From Cylindrodendrum hubeiense (taxonomy: Eukaryota; Ascomycota; Sordariomycetes; Hypocreales; Nectriaceae), in assembly GCA_014621425.1 (NCBI GenBank), contig JAANBB010000025.1, positions 154,995 to 218,994 on the forward strand: DNA of 64,000 nt, given 5' to 3'. This document shows positions 57,337 to 64,000 of this stretch, one piece after another. The notes beneath the pieces were generated by a model, which was not told the DNA's origin, searched no databases, and worked only from the letters and a program-made list of their open reading frames with translations. Position 1 is the stretch's first letter, and every line of letters starts with the position of its first letter. Position numbers and translations under genes: made by a program.

Positions 57337-59064
57337 ATGGCAGTCGAATACCAGTGTCAAGTATCTAATGACGAGCCCATCGTGCATACAGAGTGCGGCC
57401 CAACCCGAGATTCCAATACGACACCACCGAGAAGGCGTCCCGATAATCACGAATTCGCCATGACCAAGTCGCCCGCTCCTGTGGTAGATGCGCAAAGCGC
57501 CCTTCCCACTCAGCTCAACGTTACCCTTGGACTTGATGCCCTCAGTCCAAACTTCTCCCTCTCGGATTTCTTGAAGTCCGAAGGAATCGACATTCATCTG
57601 GCTATTGACCTTCCACCGAACCGCAACGACCTATACCGAGCTCCCTTTCAATGGACAGTTCGCCGGAAGACAATAACACTCTGTGGGACGTTCATTGCGT
57701 CTACTCTAGCTGCGTACTCTGCGGGAGGCTATTCAATGGCTTCCGAGCAACTCAAGGACAAATGGAACGTCGGAGACACTGAGTATAACCTCGGCATCAC
57801 CTTGTTTGTGGCGGGCTTTGGATTCGCGCCGATGATCATGGCACCTATCAGCGAAAATTACGGCCGATACTGGGTCTTTGTGGGCGCAGGAGTCGTCTTC
57901 TTCCTGGGGACAATGGGTTGCGCCGTTACAACTTCCTTTGCCGGTATGCTCGTCTCTCGATTGATCACCGGTAGCGGAGGTTCCATCTTCGCCACCCTCA
58001 CAGGAGGTGTTATAGGTGATTTATTTCACCAAGACGAGCGCAATACGCCCATGGCACTCTATTCCGCGACTGTTATGATCGGAACCGGCCTCGGCCCGCT
58101 CTTCAGTGGCCTCATTGTCGAGAACCTCAGGTGGAATTGGGTCTTTTACCCGCAGATGATTACGATCGGATTGACGACTTTGTGCCTCTTCTTCTTTTTT
58201 TCCGAAACCCGAAGCAATGTCATCTTGAAGCAGAAGTGCATGGCGCTCAACAAACTCTGGGACCAAACGACTATTGCGATGGAATCTGGTCCTGCAGCGA
58301 CGAATCCTTCCCTCGTCAAAATCCAGTTTTGCCCGCAAGAGGGCGAGCAACCAAAACTTGGTGTCGGAATCATATGGACTAGCTTTGCCTTCCCTCTCAA
58401 ACTGCTGGTCACAGAGCCAGTGGTATTCTTGTTTTCGGCGTGGGTTTCTTTCGCATGGGCGATTCTCTACATGCAGTTTACCAGCATCGGTATCGTGTTT
58501 CACGACGTGTACAAGTTCAACAACAGCGAGGTCGGTGCTGTGTATACAGCGGTCGTTGTCGGATCTATCCTTGGAGCAGCATTGAGTATCATCCAAGACC
58601 CTATACTTCGAAGACTATGGCCTCATCGCATGGCGACTCCCGAAGGATGGCTGTACGCGGCATGTGTGGAGTCTGTTTTGTTGCCCGTCGGTCTCTTCTG
58701 GTTTGGTTGGAGCGCAACCCCGGGGGTATCATGGGCTGTTCCTGCACTCGCTATTGGCTCGTGCACGATGGGCATATTCAACATCTATCTGGCCGTCTTC
58801 AACTACCTCGCTGAGACCTACCATCGATATGCTTCCTCTGCTCTTGCGGCGCAGAGCATGTGTCGCAACTTACTGGCTGGCGTTTTCCCGCTCTTCACTC
58901 ATATCATGTTCCGCAACCTGTCAAATGGCATTGCCGGCAGTATGTTGGGATGTATAGGGATTCTGTTGACTGCAGTCCCATGGTTGCTGTCGCTGTTTGG
59001 GGAGAAGATAAGAGCACGAAGTCCGTTCGCGAGCCATTTGAAAGGGGAAGGCTCCGAGTTGTAA
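57337..59064 (+). CDS. MFS transporter, DHA1 drug-type
   Basis: A 575-residue, single-exon transporter of the drug:H+ antiporter 1 family, with twelve predicted membrane segments. A cytosolic N-terminal tail of about 110 residues precedes TM1 (KTITLCGTFIASTLAAYSAG). GITLFVAGFGFAPMIMAPISE and ENYGRYWVF cover TM2 and the motif A loop, LVSRLITGSGGSIF TM4 and GTGLGPLFSGLIVEN motif C in TM5. The central loop after TM6 and the last six segments are intact. The start at 57337 (MAVEYQC) is the first ATG; the frame opens slightly earlier. It diverges from the beta-glucosidase with 382 bp between starts. Substrate unknown; efflux of a toxic compound is the usual family role. Confidence 0.9.
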   Translation: MAVEYQCQVSNDEPIVHTECGPTRDSNTTPPRRRPDNHEFAMTKSPAPVVDAQSALPTQLNVTLGLDALSPNFSLSDFLKSEGIDIHLAIDLPPNRNDLYRAPFQWTVRRKTITLCGTFIASTLAAYSAGGYSMASEQLKDKWNVGDTEYNLGITLFVAGFGFAPMIMAPISENYGRYWVFVGAGVVFFLGTMGCAVTTSFAGMLVSRLITGSGGSIFATLTGGVIGDLFHQDERNTPMALYSATVMIGTGLGPLFSGLIVENLRWNWVFYPQMITIGLTTLCLFFFFSETRSNVILKQKCMALNKLWDQTTIAMESGPAATNPSLVKIQFCPQEGEQPKLGVGIIWTSFAFPLKLLVTEPVVFLFSAWVSFAWAILYMQFTSIGIVFHDVYKFNNSEVGAVYTAVVVGSILGAALSIIQDPILRRLWPHRMATPEGWLYAACVESVLLPVGLFWFGWSATPGVSWAVPALAIGSCTMGIFNIYLAVFNYLAETYHRYASSALAAQSMCRNLLAGVFPLFTHIMFRNLSNGIAGSMLGCIGILLTAVPWLLSLFGEKIRARSPFASHLKGEGSEL

Positions 59065-60042
59065 AATTAATATTAAAGTATGCATGTTTATTGGGAAATT
59101 GAATGATCATGACTGCATAATCGCGCCTCAACAACTACACTGGGACCCAATACTCATTTTCGCTGGAAGCTCATCATGGTTGCCGCGTCATTTCCTTTCC
59201 ATAATTGATTCGCCGTAGGATATTGCTCGATGACCATGCCAGGAAGTTTACCGACTTGGCTTAGTTGGTCGCCATAAAAACAACGTGGAGGGCCGGTACA
59301 TCAGGGAATGCGTCCGGTGATGCGAACAATCTTGGCCGGATCAAAGGGAATTCGCGGATACCGTGGTCGGCATCTCTAACGTCTCAATTCCTTACCAGCG
59401 CAGACGCTTAAGTCAATCAACAGTCATGGGAACCGTATAGTTCCCATGAGGCATTCGCTAATGACTTTGCTAGCAAAAACGTACGACTAGGTCCTGGGTT
59501 CTCAGGGTTGCGCTCGTCGGAGCCTGTCCGCGTCTCCCCATTGAGGCTAACCGAGGTTAAGAATGTGTGTGAAGCGGGCCCGGGTTTCTGAAATGCTCCG
59601 GATAATTAGAGACTTTACGCAATTTTCAGGTAACGTGCTGGTGCTACCGAGTCATCTTAGCTGAGTTGGGGGCGCGGGGACACGCGGCTTGAGTCCGCTG
59701 GGTCTAGATCGATTCCGGAGCTGGTCCGTCTCTCCGCGACCCCAGACTTCAACCCTCCACGAGGCCCCTGGAGGGGATTTTCTCCCCTGGGGAATCCCCG
59801 TGGGGAAGCCAATCAACCACTCACCTAGTGTATCGACCCGATCCGTTCTCAAGGTCATGCGACGGTTGGTTCACCATCCGACTCTGACGAGTGCAGAGCG
59901 CTGGCTCAAGGATTATAAAGAAGACGTACAATCTCATCCAATCCGTGCTCCAATCTCCAAGTCTCCATCCACCCTCTCGACCTTCCTCCTGCAAGACATC
60001 TTTACAAGCTGCCTTCCCTGATCATCGCCGATCTTGGTCAAG
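59065..60042. other. Intergenic promoter region
   Basis: About 980 bp upstream of the sugar transporter. No gene. Two words that fit the CreA consensus SYGGGG lie close together (59787-59792 and 59800-59805), described separately. Confidence 0.5.
59787..59805. promoter_or_regulatory. Paired CreA-type sites
   Basis: CTGGGG at 59787-59792 and GTGGGG at 59800-59805, about 240 bp upstream of the sugar transporter start. Paired SYGGGG sites are the known functional arrangement for the carbon catabolite repressor CreA. The word is short, so chance occurrence is possible. Confidence 0.35.
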
Positions 60043-61587
60043 ATGGAGGGCGGGATACCAACAACACGCCCGGCCCAATCCGTCGCAGAGATCCTTGCCT
60101 CGGACAAGAGCTCGGCATTCTCGCTCGCGCCATCCCTCATTTACCTGTATGCGATTCTGGCACCGGCCTGTCTCGTCGTCTGCGCTACCAATGGATATGA
60201 TGGCTCGGTGCTTACCGCTCTACAGGGCGTGGAAGCGTGGAAAGAAGAGTTTGGAAGCCCGACGGGTGCTCTGCTGGGCTTCACCAGCGCTGCATACCCG
60301 CTGGGTGCCATTTTGTCGACGCCATTCTCAGCCATCATTTCCGATCGCTTTGGTCGAAGGTGGTCAATCTTGCTTGGAAGCTTCATCATGATCATCGGCG
60401 TCATCATCCAGTGTGTTAGCACGTCTATCGGGCTCTTTATTGGTGGTCGCGTCGTTGTGGGTTTCGGCATCACGCTTGCCTTGGCTGCAGCCCCCATCCT
60501 CATCTCGGAGCTCGCACATCCCCGGCACCGCGTTTTGTTCGGATCGCTATACAACACCAGTTTCTACCTTGGTGCTCTTCTTGCAGGCTGGGTTTCCTTT
60601 GGCAGCTATCGAATTGCTGGTCCCTGGGCATGGCGTCTCCCGACACTGTTGCAGGCCGGCCCCGCCACGCTGCAGATGACCTTCGTCTGGTTTCTCGATG
60701 AGTCCCCCCGTTGGCTCTGTTACAAATCTCGCGGTGAAGAGGCTTTCCATATCCTCGCGAAGCATCATAGCAACGGTGACCGGACCGATCCTATGGTGAT
60801 TGCCGAGTACTTCGAGATGAATGAAGCTTTGCAGGCCGAGCGCGAAGTCGAATCCGCAGGCCTCAAACTATTTATCGCTACACCCGCAAACCGCAAGCGA
60901 CTTGCCATCCTTGCCACTCTTGCTGTATTTGGACAGTGGAGTGGAAATGGTCTTGTATCATACTATCTCACTAAGATCTTGACAAGCATTGGAATCACGA
61001 CGCAACGAGAGCAGACAATGCTCACAGGTACCATCAGCACCGTCAACTACGCCACCGCTTTGATGGCTGCTGTTCTATCGACCAAGCTTGGTCGACGTCA
61101 GATGTTTGTCGGCGGCGCCATTGCAATGTGGCTTACCTTCTCAGCCTTGACAGCAAGCATCGCAGTTTACAACAACACCGGTTCAAAGGCAGCGAGCCAG
61201 TCGGCGCTGGGATTCATCTTCATCTATTACACCGCATTCAATATTTGTTTGAATCCCCTTCTTTTCCTCTACCCTACGGAGATCTTGCCATTTAGACTCC
61301 GAGCTATGGGCCTGAGCATTATGGTCTTTTCTACCAAAGCCGCGTCGTTCTTCAACCAATTCGTCAACCCGATTGGTATGGACAACCTTGGATGGAAGTA
61401 CTACCTTGTTTATGTTGGTTGGTTGGTGGTTGAAATCTTTGTCTTCTACTTTCTTTATCCCGAGACCAAAGGGTACACTCTTGAGAACAGCCAAGAGGCG
61501 TTCGGCGAGAAGATTGAGCGTCAGCAACCCGACGTTGAAAGCATTTACAACGAGATGGAGAAGAAGGACTCTTCTAACCTGAAGTAG
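60043..61587 (+). CDS. MFS sugar transporter (lactose permease/hexose-type)
   Basis: A 514-residue, single-exon sugar porter. TM1 region LAPACLVVCATNGYDGSVL holds the GYDGS motif, DRFGRRW follows TM2, VGFGITLALAAAPILISE lies in TM4-5, PESPRWL appears as DESPRWLCYKSRGEEAF, GRRQ follows TM8, and PETKGYTLE lies at the C terminus. All match the family. The start at 60043 (MEGGIPTTRPAQ) is the first ATG. The likely substrate is a mono- or disaccharide by family; members of this group in fungi include lactose/cellodextrin carriers, which would fit the beta-glucosidase a few kilobases away (inference). Confidence 0.9.
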   Translation: MEGGIPTTRPAQSVAEILASDKSSAFSLAPSLIYLYAILAPACLVVCATNGYDGSVLTALQGVEAWKEEFGSPTGALLGFTSAAYPLGAILSTPFSAIISDRFGRRWSILLGSFIMIIGVIIQCVSTSIGLFIGGRVVVGFGITLALAAAPILISELAHPRHRVLFGSLYNTSFYLGALLAGWVSFGSYRIAGPWAWRLPTLLQAGPATLQMTFVWFLDESPRWLCYKSRGEEAFHILAKHHSNGDRTDPMVIAEYFEMNEALQAEREVESAGLKLFIATPANRKRLAILATLAVFGQWSGNGLVSYYLTKILTSIGITTQREQTMLTGTISTVNYATALMAAVLSTKLGRRQMFVGGAIAMWLTFSALTASIAVYNNTGSKAASQSALGFIFIYYTAFNICLNPLLFLYPTEILPFRLRAMGLSIMVFSTKAASFFNQFVNPIGMDNLGWKYYLVYVGWLVVEIFVFYFLYPETKGYTLENSQEAFGEKIERQQPDVESIYNEMEKKDSSNLK

Positions 61588-62257
61588 TTAGATGAATACG
61601 ATATTTACTTTCAGAGACATTAACCCGTCGCGTAAATCCTGGGTGGGAATCCACCATGTCATGATCACAAGTTTTTCGGGGTCCCTGCTGACAGCTGATG
61701 CTTGCCATTGTCTTCAGCACTAAATTGCATGCACTTGTTAGCTTCCACTTGCTTGCTTCAATTTGCTAACTTCCATCCATTCGACTCCGGAAGCGACAAA
61801 AAGATGATCATCGACTCCGAAGAAACACAAAAACGAAGCGCTGATTCATCGCTGGATATGCAGCTCGATCACAAAATGGCCCCGCCTGTTCGCGTTAAAG
61901 TTTCTACCTCTAATTTGACCTTCGGATTTAGGAGATGCACAAAACGGAACATTCTCTGCAAGTTCTTCGTATGGAAAAGCTTGCAAAACTGGGTATTAAT
62001 GACGTGCTTGAAGGAACACGCGACTTTCTGATACCAAGGGACCGTTTTGGTGGGCATTCTTGTCCCAAGAAGGAAGTTGCAGCGTTCATCGCTGTTCGGA
62101 AACCCCACCTTGAATATCACTTGGTCCTTGCGTCGTTGCGTGCTTGGGAGCAGTCAGCGTCGTATAAAATGCATTGATATGATGCCCGAACCCATCAAAC
62201 CCGGGCTTTTTGCAATACTGCAGTTTCTCATCAAGCAACAGTTCATTCAAGCCTACC
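61588..62257. other. Intergenic stretch, nothing recognised
   Basis: 670 bp between the two transporters. Short open frames lack domain features. Confidence 0.5.
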
Positions 62258-63893
62258 ATGGCAGATTCCACCGAAAAGGACGGAGTGAGTCCGGCTCCGG
62301 AAGCGATTGTCGAAAAGTCTTCCTCCTTGTCCATCTCCGACGCAGCCAAACCGGCGCCCGCAATCACACCCAATGAGCCCAAGATTGATGGAGATGCGGC
62401 TCTCCAACTACTCAACGAAACTGGGGGCCTCACTACGCCCCTAGATCCCGAACGTGGCCGGAGGCTCATTCGCCGAATTGATGCCCACATAATGCCACTG
62501 ATTTGCATTGTCTACTTCCTCCAATATATCGACAAAACAGCCATCTCATATGCCAGTGTCACTGGAATTATCCAGTCCACTGGCTTGAAGGGAAACGAGT
62601 TTAACTGGGTCGCGTCCATCTTCTTCTTCGGTCAATTGGCTTTTGAGTTCCCGACAATTCGCCTCATCCAAATGTTCCCGCTTGGTGAGCAACCTAATTA
62701 AATCCCCGGTTCAGCTTCAATCATACTCACATAATAAAGCCAAGTATGTGTCCGTAAACGTAACTTTGTGGGGTGCGACGTTGGCATCGATGGCAGCATG
62801 CAAAAACTACTCTGGCCTCCTTGCGTGTCGCTTCTTCCTCGGAGTACTCGAAGCCGCTATTGTCCCAGCCTGGGTCTTGTTTACGTCGCAGTGGTATACG
62901 AAGGAAGAACAGGCATTCCGTGTGGGAATCTGGTTCTCTGTCTGTGGTGCCGCCCAGATGTTTGGTGGATACTTTGCCTACGGAGTTGCAACCCATGTTG
63001 GAAATGATCCAAATGCTCTTTTGGAGGGGTGGCAGATCGTCTTCCTCTTTCTGGGTCTCCTAACTTCAGTAGTCGGTATTACGTTCTGGTTCGTAATGCC
63101 AGACTCCCCGGCAGTGGCAGGTTTCCTGAGTACCGAAGAGAAAACTCTTCATCTGGAACGCATTCGAGGCAATGAACAAGGTATTGGCACCCAGGCTTTT
63201 AAGTGGAAGCATGTTCGGGAGGCATTGGTCGATCCCATGACCTGGCTGTATGCTTTCTGGATCTTTGCGGCCAACATTCCCAATTCTATCGCAACAAGCT
63301 TCGGAAACATTTTGGTGACGGGAATGGGCTACACAAAGCACGAATCACTGCTGCTAGTCACACCTCTTGGCGCTTGGGAGATTGTGGCGCTGCTCGGCCT
63401 CACATACGCCGCGATGAAGACTCGACAAAGACTGTATTTCTGCGTGCTTGGCCACATTCCAGCCATCATCGGTGCCATACTCATGGCAACTACAGAAAAG
63501 GTGCCTGCTCTCATTGGGTACTACACAAGCGGAGGTATTCCGATCGGCTGGACTACGATCCTAGGTCTACAGAGCTCGAATGTGGCGGGTTCTACCAAGA
63601 AAATCACCGTAGCTTGCATTGGTACCATTGCATACACCGTTGGAAACATTATTTCACCACACACCTTCCAGGCCCGTGATGCGCCTAGGTACTTACCAGC
63701 TAAGGTCTCGATCTGCATCATCTATTTTCTTATTACGCTGGACTTGCTGTTGATGAGGTGGGTCTTCGTTCAGAGGAACAAGAAGAGGGACCAAGAGAAG
63801 GCGGAACGAGGAGATTCCTACGAAGTGGAGCACAACCACGAATTCTTCGATTTAACGGATTTGGAGAACAAAGAATTTCGCTATGAGCTTTAG
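62258..63893 (+). CDS. MFS transporter, Dal5/anion:cation symporter type (allantoate permease-like)
   Basis: A 526-residue transporter in two exons (62258-62684 and 62740-63893). The N-terminal tail is hydrophilic. RRIDAHIMPLICIVYFLQYIDK is TM1 with the DxxxxP/YFLxxxDK pattern of the Dal5 family, and ACRFFLGVLEAAIVPAWV lies in TM4-5. MPDSPAVAGFLSTEEK leads into the central loop. GLQSSNVAGSTKKITV in TM10 and NIISPHTFQARDAPRY are also typical. Members carry allantoate, nicotinate-type or other organic anions. It lies at the window end with about 100 bp of 3' flank. No cluster motif upstream. The start at 62258 (MADSTEKDG) follows an upstream stop in the same frame. Confidence 0.92.
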
Positions 63894-64000
63894 GCATCAT
63901 TGTTGAATCCAGTCAATAGCATACGAGTGCATGAAGTGGAGAAGTGACTTGCAGATGGAATATACCCGGTTTGATGTTTGCATGCCTTCGTGTTGAAATA

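Noticed and set aside
1..64000. Polyketide, peptide or terpene biosynthetic cluster
   Set aside because: No PKS, NRPS, prenyltransferase or soluble terpene cyclase motifs were seen; the enzyme set fits degradation better.

Overview
This window looks like a piece of a filamentous ascomycete genome, most likely Eurotiomycetes (Aspergillus/Penicillium type; inferred from gene style, no database search was possible). Genes carry many short GT..AG introns of about 45-80 nt, three encode fungal Zn2Cys6 regulators, one is a GPI-type cell-wall protein, and there is a split tRNA-Ser. No rRNA, CRISPR, PKS, NRPS, terpene synthase or prenyltransferase gene was seen.

Region A (1 to about 32.3 kb) is a dense, co-directed cluster of oxidative and CoA-linked enzymes: three Baeyer-Villiger-type flavin monooxygenases (one cut by the window start), two short-chain dehydrogenases, a beta-lactamase-fold transesterase, an acyl-CoA ligase, an alpha/beta-hydrolase, an acyl-CoA dehydrogenase, a flavin monooxygenase fused to a polytopic membrane domain, an AtuA-family protein (acyclic terpene utilisation), a cyclase-family hydrolase, a sugar-porter-type MFS transporter and two Zn2Cys6 regulators. 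The enzymes form a plausible catabolic route: uptake, ketone to ester (BVMO), ester cleavage (esterases), alcohol oxidation (SDRs), CoA activation (ligase), dehydrogenation (ACAD) and an AtuA step. The substrate is unknown; a terpenoid or branched-chain ketone is the simplest guess.

The strongest new observation is a shared promoter element. A CGG-N5-CGG direct repeat, mostly seen on the + strand as CCG-AAATG-CCG or a close variant, lies about 97-285 bp upstream of almost every enzyme gene from 2.2 to 30.2 kb. I did not see the AAATG-type core in the other intergenic regions that I read by eye. Four of these promoters also hold CCGAGG/CCTCGG, the motif known for FarA/Ctf1-type regulators, and one cluster regulator (17.5-20.3 kb) has a Ctf1-like zinc cluster. 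This suggests one regulon, whose right edge is before the tRNA-Ser gene at 32.9 kb.

Region B (32.9-44.8 kb) holds the tRNA-Ser(UGA), a 2-oxoglutarate/Fe(II) oxygenase-like gene, a LaeA-like methyltransferase, a small secreted six-cysteine protein, a repeat-rich stretch with a MITE-like foldback element, a HAD hydrolase and an aldo-keto reductase. Region C (44.8-49.7 kb) is a long low-complexity intergenic region, a repeat-containing cell-wall protein and another gene-poor stretch. Region D (49.7-64 kb) holds a wax-synthase-like O-acyltransferase, a third Zn2Cys6 regulator, an intracellular-type GH3 beta-glucosidase with a PA14 domain, and three MFS transporters (drug-type, sugar-type, allantoate/anion-type). 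Exon boundaries were placed by eye from splice signals and protein-family continuity, so they may be off by a few bases.
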